The position numbers were made by a program, and so were the translations under genes. The notes beneath the pieces were generated by a model, which was not told the origin of the DNA, searched no databases, and was given only the letters and a program-made list of their open reading frames with translations. Below, one piece after another: positions 44,393 to 56,734 of a DNA stretch of 64,000 nucleotides. This DNA is from Rhyacophila brunnea (Eukaryota > Arthropoda > Insecta > Trichoptera > Rhyacophilidae): the NCBI GenBank assembly GCA_022495005.1, contig JAGYXB010001324.1, forward strand, positions 3,968,001-4,032,000, given 5' to 3'. How positions within the stretch are numbered: the stretch's first letter is position 1; the number at the start of each line of letters is the position of its first letter.

Positions 44393-47300
44393 AAGAACCA
44401 TAATATGTACTAATAGTATAATTTAGTTTTAAAATTAGTAACAAATAATGATAAATAATGATGACAATAAAAAATGATGGTAAAATCCGGATAACAAGTA
44501 TTGACAGGATTTTCAGAATCTGGACAGTAAGGACGTTTGTTGACAACTATATAATGTAAACATGTATTCCTCAATATATTGTGCTCACAACGTTTACGCC
44601 AATCTATACAATTTTAAATAAACAAAACACCGTGACAAAAACTACCACCTCCAAATCGCGCGTTGTGTTTGAACACCAATCCAATGTTGTTCCTTCCTTC
44701 CAAGAATTCTAGCGTATTTCATGTGAACACATTAAGAAAAACCTGCAAACGTAATATTAAAGAAATACTTTTTCCGAAAATTATTTTTCACATTGTAAAC
44801 CAAACAGATGTTTATGTGGATTTCTTTATTTATTTGATTTGTTTTTCTTGTCATTTTTCAATGCATCGTTTAATAATATGAACGAAAGTGTACTACACCT
44901 ACATTAAATTAATTAGAATAATGCCCCCCCTACAAATATTATACTTAGCTTATCACGGTTAATTTCCTGGCAATAATTACATTTTATGTATTTTATGATA
45001 GGATCAATTGGGTGATAATTTTTACCGAATTCTGACCTTAATTTTCGCTATACGACCGTCGAAGATTTGCAATTTTCGCAGTATGATTGTACGATTCGTA
45101 TGCATTATGCGGTGGATGTGTTAAATGGTAGACTTTCAACTGCCGATATGTCAAATAATACGAGCGAAGTATTAGACAGGTCACAAATGACAGACAAGAC
45201 TGTGAAATTTGTGCCACGAGTTGGATAACCGTGTATTTTACGCAATGTTCAACAATATTCATTGGCAAACTTGCAATGTAAATCATTTTAGTGCCCAATT
45301 TACGGTAGGTGCTTGAAGAATCGTAAACCGTTGTAAATTATTGTAAAAAAAAGTTATTATGCCTCGAATGATAATAGCTGATAAGCTTGAATGATAACAG
45401 TGATAACGTCTTGATAAGATAAATCCACAACGAAGGATTCATTGCAAGAAAAATCACGTGGAACTTCGCAGCAGCATATTTTGTGGGTATTTATTTATTA
45501 ACATATTAATTAGTAATACATTAATGGAGACTTGCAATGTATCGTATGTACGACAACGTAGAAAATATTTTATCAATAGAAAATCCCGATTTCAATTTAC
45601 TAAACTTCGTTCTAAACTTTGTTAGTCCGTCACCCTGAATTATTTTTTCTTCTCCGATAATTAGATACAATATAGAGGCTATTCACAAGAGATAATGATT
45701 AGTAAAGTGTATTGTTAGGAGTATTGTATGAATGCGAATATCGTGTTAAGTGTATTGAAAAGTGTTCGGTTTAGCTGAAGTGGGACGATGTGCATTTGTA
45801 AACATTATGGTTTCCGGATCGTTCCGACAAATCCTATGGCAGATATGACATCTCCGGTCATATTGAATACAGTGAACATAACATTTCTTACTTTGAGCAA
45901 CGTTCGCTGTCAGTTACTAAACGTCGAGTAAATAAAGAGAAATAATACACGGAAACAGCCCAAAAACCAAATACAAACATATAAGCGTCATTGACAAATC
46001 TCTTCATTTAGCAGGTAATCCAACACCGAATAATATATTTGCCAATATAATTGATAATAAATTATCCTATACAATTTCAAATTAACAAATAATTTTACAA
46101 GAATAATACAATAATTATTAACGATACGTCATTAGGCAAATACATTTTAACAGTTACAATATTTACATTCTGTTCAGCGCCTTTACACAATTAAAATAAA
46201 TCAAATGGAATTCAAATTCCTCGTTTTAATTATATTATATAATTATGTCTGCGTACAATTATTAAAATGGCATTTTTGTTTACATTAAAAGTTTACTTGA
46301 AACAATTATTATTAAAAGCGTAAAAGCTGACCTTTCCCTATTGGATATTATTCTTACCAAGAGCTAGCAACATTTCCTATAATCATAATCTATGTGCGTC
46401 ACAGCATATTTGCTGATGATTTAAATTAAATTATAATAATGTTAATTTATTGTTATATTTGTATAGCTACATTACTTAGACACGGAAAATGAAAGATACC
46501 TCCTTGGCTATCAAATTAGATCGTCACGTAGGCCGAGCCATAAGCAATAAATTTATGATAATGTCTATAATAATTAATTAATCTAACTATATTTTATACA
46601 TTTTAAGAAGGAATACGAGGACAAGCCAATATAATCAAGTGTTTATGAGAAGGGCGAGACACTTTGACAGAATTCTCAAGATGCTCGATGGATGTCCAGG
46701 GCCAGTGGGCGAGCGTAGTAGTCCAGGTTGGGGAGTATAAGTAGTTTTCTTCCTAAAAAAAATCATACGAGAGCTAGTGATAATGTAGTATTCAAAATCA
46801 CTGGCCAACAACGAATTATGCGAGGAAGTAGGTATTCGATTCGATTAGCGTTGCACTCAAGATTATCAAATGCATTTTGCGCATAGTTATTTGTTTGATG
46901 TTCAGTTTAGATATTTAGTCTAAGAGCGCAGTCTGAGAAACTGGGTGAATGTAAAATTAAATAAAAAAATATATAAAATATTTGATAAATCCAGGACAAC
47001 AGGCATTTTGATCAATTTCAACACATAATAGAGATCTATCACAATAAATTGGTAGATCATAATTATATCCAATACCTAATTACTAAAATATGGCGGCTGA
47101 TGATCAGCTGTGACCAGTCGGCCATTTTTTTTATGTTGTGCGATGTAAATATAAAGGGTTATAGATTTCATCATGATAATATTACATAGTATGGAACCCT
47201 CACTACACTATAACTCATGTCAATAGGTTGGAACGAGTGCCAAAACGTTTTATAAATCATCTATCTTTCAGAAATTACATTCATATTAACTTACCTAATT

Positions 47301-48159
47301 ATTCTTCCCCAATGGAAAATCCAATCTTTATTAATACGGCGTACTATCCTGAGCATATTTTTCATCTCTAAATTGATTAATAATCATTCAGATTGCCCAC
47401 AATTTTATTACTGTCACACGGTACCCAGGGTCAATATTAGTCCACATTTCACTTAGGTATATACCTACATTGATACATATAAACCAGTCTAGATTACTAT
47501 TGACCGATGGCTCGACTCTGGAGAACCACGAATCTTCAGTGATCGAGTGGATCTGTTTTGTTCTCTTGCCTCTTTCAAATTAAGTTGCTCCTAAATTTAC
47601 GACTTATTGTATCTGGACGACTGCTTTTTTGTTGTTGTATTTTTCTTTTCTTATACCTATTGCCTGTATTCTCTTCATATATAATATTTAATGTTTTTCT
47701 TTTTTAAACATTTTAAATAACTCCCCAATATGTTATGTATACCTAATTGTATATCATATTTGATTTAGTTTCATTTATTATGATTTATTATGATTTTTGT
47801 GTCTGCCTATTATTGGAACCATCAGATATTCTTTTATTTTATACCTATTCGTATTATACTTATCCTGTGATTGGCCTAACTAAATAAATATAAACATTAT
47901 AATATGGCCTACTGAATTAATGATGTCAATTTAGCGTTATATATTATTATGTTATTAACAATTAAATAGCAAAACATGTTAATGTTATGTACATATTTAA
48001 AAATCTATGGAATTTATAAAAAAAAAACACTTTTAATATAATTATTATTAAGACAAAAAATCGCGCGCGTTCGATGTTGATTTAAAAAAAACTAAAAATG
48101 GAATATGAAAAAGATCGAGAAAATAAAAACTTTTCGATCATATACTCGTAATAACCCCG
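44393..48159. other. Long AT-rich unique stretch
   Basis: About 3.8 kb without a recognisable gene, RNA or repeat. Short frames at 44663-44881 and 45038-45298 have no motifs. It behaves like intergenic or intronic DNA. Confidence 0.45.
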
Positions 48160-48561
48160 TTACACTGCATGGATTTACTTCTTGACAGTAAGTATTATCG
48201 CGGCTATAGCAAGAAAATGTATGGGTAAACATATATTATCCTGCAGTTGCAAGCTTGCGTGCATGAATCAAAAAGTTTGGAAGCTTCTGAATTTTCACGT
48301 GACAGTAGGGATTTTTTCGATCTGCGCCTGCGTAGTAGAACGATAGGTGGCGAACCTGCCGGCAAAAAAACGAATTATACTCATTTTGAGGTTAATCAAT
48401 TTTTACTACCTGTCAAATAGTACCTAAAATGGCACCATCGCGTCTCGCTTACTCTTGAAGAATGAGATTGGAGACGGTCAGCACTTTTACGTGTAAACAG
48501 TTATTGTCACGATAGTTTAAAATACGCACTATTGCTGCCAGTAAATCCATGCATGTGTACA
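48160..48561. mobile_element. MITE with ATGCATGGATTTACT-type ends
   Basis: TACACTGCATGGATTTACTT at the left mirrors GCCAGTAAATCCATGCATGT GTA at the right. The roughly 360-bp interior is less AT-rich than the flanks, with CACGTGACAGTAGGG and GGTGGCGAACCTGCCGG. Seen once, with no clear target-site duplication. Confidence 0.65.
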
Positions 48562-49547
48562 GGCGCTATAAGCGAGATGTAAAATGATATCGTTTTCATT
48601 TTAAAATGCAGTTCAATAATAATTTTCGTAGTAAATACTTTAAAGAAAAGACAAAAAATCTTGTACACATTTAATAATGCACCCCTTCATACACTGTTTT
48701 TCTAACAAGAAATAGCCACGTATTAATTAATGTAAACCGTCTCTAAATAGAAAAACGATCTAATCAAAAATAAATAAACAAAAAAAGACGATTAAATCAA
48801 CAGGTACAATAAAATTATGATCAGAGATCTAAATGACTAAGGAACATTTTTAATTAAAATAAATTATTACCTCGTCGTAAATAAGTCGTCGCTATAAATG
48901 CGGATTATTGAACAAACATAATAGGGGGTTATGGCATGTTGAATAAAGGGTAGAAAATATTTGAACTAAGTAGATGTTTATGTTTAGCAAAGCGCAAGAT
49001 AATTTTATTCGTCATTAATTATTGAAAATTGATGCAGAAAATGTATTCATCCGACTGTGAGAGTATACATGCAAAAGTCAATAAATTACACAACAAAAAC
49101 ATCAACATCGAAGTCTGTAAAACGTATGTGTATTAACAGACGAATTTAATTAAATATGCTTGACGTACTATATTCATACAACTCGACTGACTCGACTCTG
49201 AGACGTGATAACAACAAAAACAATTTTGCTAATTCCTATTAAAATTTAAGAAATTGTTATCAGTTATCACACCGGGCAGAAAATAAAGCACGTACACAAT
49301 ATACATGTTCAGTATAAATATTGACAAAAATAAATCAAACGATACGGGTCAGCGCACACTTGGAGGAGGTGTTTACAAATTGCTGGAAGTCATATTGATA
49401 ATCTGGATATCACATTAAAATGCTTTGTATAATATACATCCATAATTATAACTTAATGTTATATTTAATAAAATATTATTAAGCTACAAATATATAATGA
49501 AAAAATCGTGACGCAATCGATTCGTCAGAAGATTTAAAACGGGGACC
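48562..49547. other. AT-rich spacer
   Basis: Nothing assignable. Confidence 0.45.
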
Positions 49548-49665
49548 TGCGCATCTATTTTATACACAATACTGGTTTCGGCGGCTACGGCAGGTTTGTA
49601 TCAAAGTATTAAAACTTATTGTAACGATTACAATAAGTTAGCCGTCTAAACAGTCGAAATGGCAG
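49548..49665. mobile_element. Long-TIR MITE, copy 3 (half)
   Basis: TGCGCATCTATTTTATACAC to the TTATTGTAACGATTACAATAA centre and GTTAGCCGTCTAAACAG. Only the left arm and part of the centre remain, compared with 641-954 and 16364-16672. Confidence 0.75.
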
Positions 49666-49821
49666 TTACTCGAAGGGTGGCAAATCGATGAGAATCAGTA
49701 GGTACCTATATCTAGATATAGCTACATAAACTTAGTAATAACGGAAATATCTTTAAAAAAACAGCTCACTGCTTGGAAAAAAATCTAGGTATTAATTAAC
49801 ATGCAAGGTTCTACACCTTTA

Positions 49822-50000
49822 ACAGGACTATATTTTTTGTCGGGTTCGCGATGTCTAGTTTACTTCCGTTGTCCTTGGAGGTTGCATCATTGATGACCAG
49901 CATTGACACGTGCAGATTTTCGAATTATAGGTAGGTACATACTTACCTAATTTAAAAATCATCCAAATATGTTCGCGGGTTTTGGAAGTTGTCAGGTGTA
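49822..50000 (-). repeat. Inverted copy of the 41.7-kb element interior
   Basis: GACTATATTTTTTGTCGGGT, TCGCGATGTCTAGTTTACTT and CCGTTGTCCTTGGAGGT match the reverse complement of 41790-41870, and the similarity runs on to the ATATTTTTGCCGGTC-like part at 41715. The outer ends of the element are not present here. Confidence 0.75.
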
Positions 50001-51250
50001 TTTTACAACGTTTTTATTAGGTCGTATTCTTATTTGTCCGGTGGTTGTTTATCCGGTACATATCTTGCAATCGATTTTTAACTAACTTCCCGACTAGCTG
50101 GACATTTGAAACTTTTAGAATATATCAGAACACGATGCCAATGCATTTTTTAATACTTTTAGCCATCTTTAAGTAGAATTGATTTCATTTTCAGTTAATT
50201 CTGTTTTGTTTGAAAAGTTATTTCGAAAGAAATCCGTAAAAAGTAAAACTCTTATTGGTTGCAAAGTGGGTCCTGGCAACTGAATTATTAATATTAATAT
50301 ATACGTGCCTTACTATGGAAATCAATATGACATTTCAGTATTATTTCTATCAAGTACCTACAAATTTTTTTGATCGTTTAAGCTAGTCAAGTCAAGTCAA
50401 GTCAAGTTTATATGATTCAACGGAAAATTTAAAAACGTTGTATATAAAAGGTTCTTTTTATCTTGTAATTATTTAAATGTATCTGAAACCATGCACTGTG
50501 GTGCATATATTCTCTATTGAAACAGAGATGGCATTTAAATTAGATTTAGTGGTGTAGATTTTGTTAGTCATGTATCTATACAACACATTTTATAGATATT
50601 TTAGTCATGAAAAAATGATAAAAAATACTGTGGGACGGCATTTTGGCGAAGAGATCCCTCCGAAAAATGCTAGAAAAAATATTGTTCTATTCGTAAACGA
50701 GAGCAATTTCAAATCAATATGAAGTAATAATAATAAAGTAATAATACGTACGCATCGAGTTTTACATTAAAAAATATCTCGATGAGTTGATAACTAAATT
50801 ATGGGTGCCTAGCCTAGCCTAAGCTTCGGTGATTTTCCACTGGTATCTGACGATGATAGCGCAGTGAGGCGAAATAATAATAATTAAGCAGTGCAGAGAT
50901 AATTTGGTTCGCTATCAGCTGAGGCACTTGTAAAAAAACTACCTACCACACGCGTAGCACACACACTGCCACGCCTGCCCAATATGTATACGCATACAGA
51001 AAAAATCACTATTACTCTTTTAACCCTTTGTACACAGGTGGATCCATAACGTAACAACTCATATTGTATGTAGTAAGGTTCAATTAATACGACCTGGTAA
51101 TTTAATGATACTTACACATCTTGTTAATTAATGCATAAGTATTCATACCAAGCGAAAAAAAAAATATTGCGACTACATATTATTAAAAATATATAAAAAG
51201 GGAAATGATACATTGGCATGCGTCGTTGCATCAATTACATAGGTACCTTT
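50001..51250. other. Spacer with simple repeats
   Basis: A TCAAG pentanucleotide repeat at about 50386-50407 and GCCTA triplets at about 50808-50822. No gene. Confidence 0.5.
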
Positions 51251-51251
51251 T

Positions 51252-51441
51252 TTGACCATGTCCGACCTTAAGATCATATTAACATATTATTTTTACGGGA
51301 AACGGATGTCAGCCACTTGCTCAATCTATTCGGTCCATACTCTTCTAAAAACAATATGTATGTGTATTTGCTAGACCCAGGATTCGAAACTGTGACGCAC
51401 GACATTATAAGCCGACGGCTTAGCCGCTCGGCTATCGTGGC
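51252..51441 (-). mobile_element. tRNA-derived SINE, copy 4
   Basis: Minus-strand head GCCACGATAGCCGAGCGGC (box A), box B as CAGTTTCGAATCCTGGG (first base of the core altered), then the body and tail to GGTCGGACATGGTCAAAAA. Its 5' end touches the hAT-like terminus at 51442. Confidence 0.87.
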
Positions 51442-51881
51442 CAGGGATTGCAATACCGATATTACAAAACCGGGATTCCAGTATTTTATTGATACTGAAA
51501 TACCTGTTTTAAATATCCAAAATACCGGTATTTTCGGTATTAAGAAAGCATGCATTTACGTTCACGTGCCGGTCGATCAAAATACACCATTAATCAATTA
51601 ATTAAAAAAAAAATTAGGATACAAGAGAGGTGGGCTGATATTTCAGATGTCTTACAATATTTGTTCAGCTTAAAAAAAATACAGACTTCTACATACTTTC
51701 ATAAATATTTAATCCGACCACGAAATCTAATTTAAGGTATTTGTAAAAATGAGCAATTGTACGATTATAATAATATTGTTATATATAGGTGCATATTTTT
51801 AAAGATCAACAGAATACCGGTATTTAATAAGAAAAACCGAAATATCAGTTTTGATATTTTCATTCAGTATTGCAATCCCTA
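51442..51881. mobile_element. hAT-like element with CAGGGATTGCAATA ends
   Basis: CAGGGATTGCAATACCG on the left and AGTATTGCAATCCCTA on the right form inverted termini. ACCGGTATT-type motifs recur near both ends. The flanks do not show a duplication, perhaps because it inserted at the edge of the SINE. Frames inside are short and without motifs. Confidence 0.65.
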
Positions 51882-53250
51882 ATAGAGATGAACACATGAC
51901 AATAATGGCAAAAATGACCACTTGTACATAAAAGTGGTATGTACGCGTACAACTGAAATTGCCTTCAGCAATTTTTATAGAGAGATTAAGCAGAATTTGG
52001 AAGAAGATTCTACATTTTTGATTATAATATTGATGCAACTGTTGATAAAAAAAATGAAAAATAATTATTAAAAAGATGTTTTTGTTATTATTACTAAAAA
52101 TTATATTATTTATGCATTCTCCTTTTACGAAATGTACTATTGATTGACCCTTATCTTAATTGACTCCACTATCGTATGTGGGTCATTTGACCTCCGTTCG
52201 AGATTCGCGATATTTTTTCTTGCCCGTTCGATTGGCAGGACTGCGACCAGTGTATCGGGTTCGTGAAATTATAATTGCCCAAATCATAATGGTTGGCATT
52301 CGTGTCGGCAAGGTTATTGACCCCGGGTCAGCAGGCTTCGGATATAAGTCAATCTAAATTTGCATATTGAATATGCAAATGAGTATACGAGGCGTTTCCC
52401 ACATCCACTCTTCTTGTGTCGCGGATAAATTAGGCTTGTGTTACGATTGATGAGCAATCGGACTGTAGCTGTATCTACAAAATGAATTAGAAACGTATAA
52501 TACAATGGTGAATTGAAGATTTAAACAAGTGGTCCATTTCAGTCTCTTCTCTACTCATTGTGAACAGATAATATTTAGACAGATATTTGACTCTTAATTA
52601 TTGGTTGAGCCAAATTGTGGTCGCATTCATCCTTAGTCCCCCCTACTCAAATCCCCTTATTTAGTATTGTTACAAGACCAGACGATGAGCAATTATGGGT
52701 CAAAGAAGACTAACTGCAAACAACATTCAGTTACTTCAAAACTGCTGAGCGCGTAAGGCTTACTAAAGCTGTCGAGCTATATCTGATATGATACGAACAA
52801 GGCCGTAGATACAGAGTGATTCAAGAGTTAGTTCAAGACACTGGTGTATGTGCCTGTTAACATTAAACCACAGTATATTGATTTAATCAATTACTATACA
52901 GACTGATTCAGAAGTAGTTTGTGGACCCCGGCCATGTCAGCTTGATATAGTGTGACCGTCGTTCAAGCGATATTTCTGAATACCTGCCAAGCCGTGATAC
53001 CGGTTCTCATCACTCATATAATCAATCATCATTCAACCACCCTCACATATCATCCATAAACAGTGTTCCGTCAAGTGCCGCGCACCGGGTAACCCAATCA
53101 AACAATATCGCGCGAGTGACAGTGCAACCAGACCAAGGAGCCATCATAAATCATCATAAAGGTCAGTGTCTGGCATTCTGTTAAATCGCCCCCACCCCTA
53201 GATACGGCATCCACATCATCCTTAACATTACAGTCCACTTTCGAAAAGCG
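51882..53250. other. Unique island, possibly an old element
   Basis: 52160-52360 and 52900-53220 are less AT-rich. The first contains a pyrimidine run followed by GGCAG and a 38-codon open stretch, weak as an exon. A palindrome carrying two ATGCAAAT octamers is at 52358-52380. 52900-53220 might be an LTR-retroelement leader, but I could not find paired LTRs. Confidence 0.3.
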
Positions 53251-53259
53251 CCACCAATT

Positions 53260-53880
53260 ATCTTTTCACTCGCACATAACCTATACAGCTCTACGTGCAA
53301 GTGCAAATGAGCTTCCAGGATTAATCATGCGACAAGCTAAACTTTCAAGAATCCAAATGTCATACGCACATTGTACGCCTCGTTGGTGCGTAGTAAGAGC
53401 GTGTCTAGAAGAAATTTCTTAGATGTCTTTATTTTAAGACATACGTGTTCATGTTCGCTTTTCACTTTCTTCAATCTCGTCGGTCACTTTTGCTTTGAAA
53501 AAATTTTGCTTGCTAACGACAAATGATTTGCAATCCTGACATCCTAAAGAATTTTAATTCATATACACCCGTCAATAGCCTACGTAGTCGCACCCATGAC
53601 CTATTCTGGGTTAGAAGCGTTTTCTTATGTCAAGTATATTAAACACCATTAGCGATGAGTGCAAGACTAGTCAATACGCTCCCCAAAGACAGACATTTTC
53701 AGTGGTGTACTGCGCATATTGTTTTTGAAAATTTATTTTATTGTAGGTTATTGTTAATTTTTCAATTTTTTTCTCCTCTCTTGTGAGGGTAATATTTGCT
53801 ATATGTATATTTATATGCATTTCATTTAACTTGTTAGAATAGAACAAGTTTTTTTTTCAATTTAAATCAAAATTTAAATT
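53260..53880 (+). pseudogene. Jockey-like LINE fragment, internally deleted
   Basis: About 53262-53370 reads (L)SFHSHIT, ALRASA and LIMRQAKLSRIQMSYAHC. After a deletion, EEISRCLYFKTYVFMF-like text follows, then LNSYTPVNSLRSR and a copy of the SARLVNTLPKD region. Order and content match the minus-strand copy at 3100-4010, but the LVRSILEYGS segment is lost. It ends in ATAAATAAAAAATAAA. Dead. Confidence 0.8.
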
Positions 53881-54424
53881 ATTTTGTTGTTTTTAATAAA
53901 TAAAAAATAAATTAAGTAACTACCTACTAAACTAGATAGGTAATCGGCAAGCATTACACTTATTGTGTTAAGTAGGTACATAAAAACCCTTGGAAACACA
54001 AAATATGCACTTAATGCAATTTGTATGTAAAAAAAGACATTCTCAGTGAATAATAATATATTGTTTTAAATTTTTCTTATTAAATAAATTCTAGCTGCGA
54101 CATGTAGGTCAGTTTTTAGGTGACGGATGCGCTGACAAAGAGCCGCTTCACGCAATTTTGGCACAACTGCATAGTGGCCGCAGGCAGACCATCGCATCCT
54201 GAAGATATTTATTTATTTTATTTGTTATTGCAGAGGTTGACAGAAATTTATATCACTACGCCCAAAGTATTAACCAATTAATGGAACGGCGAACCTGTCC
54301 AACATAAAATTTACAAATACCCTTAGTATTGCTACCATACACAGTATTGAGTATAGGATATATAGGTACTGCAGAAAACGCAGCTTTGGAGAGATACGTG
54401 TCGTTGTAAATGGAAACAGAATTC
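53881..54424. other. AT-rich spacer
   Basis: Nothing assignable apart from TAGGTA motifs. Confidence 0.4.
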
Positions 54425-54604
54425 TCGGGGCTTTAGTATTTAGCAAATAATAATCCTCTACTAATATATTATAAAACTCAGCCAATTGAAAATTTGGAAC
54501 AGTCCAGCTGACTATGTTGCTCTTCCAACACGAGAAAACAGTCACCCAGACGACTATAATATTATTGTGATTGCGCATCTGCGCATTGAATTATTACTAC
54601 CAGG
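54425..54604. repeat. Local duplication, left unit
   Basis: CGGGGCTTTAGTATTTAGCA to GCGCATTGAATTATTACTAC. It recurs after the intervening MITE as 55021-55147 plus 55450-55535, with substitutions. Confidence 0.85.
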
Positions 54605-55018
54605 CAGTAGCGAAGGGTGGAGGTAGGCTGTTAAGATTAGCCATAAATAGAGTACATTACACTTTGTTAGTCATATGTATTTGTTTTTATTGAACTATGT
54701 CTAGAATTTACAGATGGTAGGTATTGGTTAGTTTTTAAAAATCAATTAAACCCTGCCTAAACCAAACCATAATAGTTTTGGTATATTTTGGGCGATACGA
54801 CAAAATTATGCACACTTTTTCATTCATACTTATCTGTTTTCGTTGGATTAGGAATACATATTAAATTGTTGAATATTTTTCTTTAAAAGGATTGATAGAG
54901 CAGGATTTAATAGAATTTTAAAAACTAACCAACACCATCTGTAAATTGTAGTATCATTTCAATGAAAACAAATACGTAAAAATGTATGACGTATCTTAAC
55001 AGCCTACTTTCACCCAAC
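54605..55018. mobile_element. hAT MITE family 1, copy E, right end broken
   Basis: The left end is CAGTAGCGAAGGGTGGAGG. The interior is as in copy A, with a shortened centre. The right end stops at AACAGCCTACTTTCACCCA, where the duplicated sequence begins, so the CTTCGCCACTG terminus is lost. Confidence 0.85.
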
Positions 55019-55020
55019 CG

Positions 55021-55535
55021 GCGGGGCTTTAGTATCTATCAAACAATAAACCTTTACTAATATCTAAAACCCAACCAATTGAAAATTTGCCACAGTCGTC
55101 GCAAGACAGTAAAGTTCATTCAGACTATTTTGCTCTTCCAACATTGAAGTTAATCCCTCCAAACCAAAACCCGCCACGCACCACACTCGGTATTAATCGA
55201 GCGTATACATCGTAATACATTGGCGATGTGAAGCATCTAGTTCAGTTTTAGGCCGGGAATGCCCTAGGAGAAGATACCCAGTACTAAGGTTGCTACGCTC
55301 AAAGTGAGCTCTGACTGAGTTTAAAGAAGTTACTTTCTAATGCAAAGTGCCGGGGAGAGAAGAGCACAAGGAAATTATAAAAATAAAAATGATTCTAATG
55401 TATATATAACAAAAATAATGACGCTAATCATACGGACAGCAAAAATTATGTGAAACGACACGAGAAAACAGTCACCCAGAAGTATAAGACTATATTATAA
55501 TTGCGCATCTCCGCATTGAATTATTACTAGATACC
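55021..55535. repeat. Local duplication, right unit with 300-bp insertion
   Basis: 55021-55147 and 55450-55535 together correspond to 54427-54604. Between the two halves lie about 300 bp of GC-richer sequence (GGCCGGGAATGCCCTAGGAG and GTTGCTACGCTCAAAGTGAG) absent from the left unit and not seen elsewhere in the window. Confidence 0.8.
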
Positions 55536-56044
55536 AGATACCTATTATCGCCGAGGTGTACACTTCGAAAACACGTGTGTTAATGCATTTAGCTGTTTAT
55601 TGCAACGTATCAGTATTTGAAAAATTGCGCTGCCTACTCACAATCCGGCATAGACACAGAAGGTGTTAGCAATATTTCGTTATCAAGGCCTACTTACTAA
55701 AGGCATACTATTATGCAAGAACAAATATCTCAATTTGCTGCCAGAAGTCTGTTTTTATTTACACTCACTCGGTTTTTTTATATATCTCATAAACGTGAAA
55801 AAAATGATCTAATTAGTAAGTATTGTAATTAAATAATTAATGATATTATTTTGGAATGCAGAACTGCAGAAGTATTACGCTATAGATGTCATGGTCATCG
55901 AACACAGTTCACGATGTTATGAATTTAGTCAGCATCACCTGATACATAATCATTTACCAACGGTTAAATGATACATTCTACCGAATAAGCAGACAATGAA
56001 CTGTAGGTAGGTACTTCATAATTATATTAAACTTCTAAATGTTA
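55536..56044. other. Spacer
   Basis: Nothing assignable. Confidence 0.4.
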
Positions 56045-56395
56045 TTTATTTAAAAAAGAGACATTGAGCACATAACAAATTATTAATTCGAGATGTTCAC
56101 ATGACATTTAGAATAAAAAGTACAGGTAAATCAACTTAGTAGAGAAAAAACAAAGCAAAAAATTATTTTAAAGAAAAGAAATAAAATAAAAAAACTTAAT
56201 TCAAAAAAAAAAATTCATAATGCATCGCTAAAAATATTTACATCTCTAGGGAGTGCATTGACCATCCGCACAGCCCTCGCTATTAATTGGTGCCTGCTGA
56301 GCCCGACATGAGGAAACAGCTTTCACCCAAAATAGGTCAAAGCTGCGACCACGCATGTACGGTAATTCACGGGGGCATTGATTTATATTTAACTA
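56045..56395 (-). pseudogene. Jockey-like LINE, extreme 3' end
   Basis: Matches the 3100-3480 copy in the same orientation: TTAATTCGAGATGTTCACA, TACATCTCTAGGGAGTGCAT, CCGCACAGCCCTCGCTATTA and AGCTGCGACCACGCATGTA. Only the last codons and 3' untranslated part remain. Confidence 0.85.
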
Positions 56396-56469
56396 GTACC
56401 TACTTACGTAAAAATCTAATTATTAATTATATGACCTTTAGATTTCATTTAAAACAACAGGTTGTATGT

Positions 56470-56575
56470 TGTATGGATGTTCGCATCCTAGGCCGAGCGT
56501 ATGGCCCTTAAAAAAGTGTTGGTGGTTGTATTGACAGATTTTTTATTTTACGAGAAATGGATATTGCCCCTGTGT
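56470..56575 (-). mobile_element. SINE tail fragment
   Basis: TTGACAGATTTTTTATTTTA then CGAGAAATGGATATTG matches the tail of the SINE in minus orientation (compare 9736-9772). The head is absent. Confidence 0.55.
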
Positions 56576-56734
56576 TGCTACAACGTGCCTTCAAACTGAC
56601 CTGCGTTTTCTTCAAGCCAACCGGAAATCTGTAAACTAAAAGGCTGCTAAATACCATCTACATTCTAGATAGTGTATTTCGTGTAGTGTATATATGCCGT
56701 CATGGCTAGAGCTTGTGATTTTTTGACTTGTTTT

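Noticed and set aside
52900..53220. LTR retrotransposon leader
   Set aside because: Composition and short direct repeats suggested it, but no second LTR, primer-binding site or gag-pol frame is visible.
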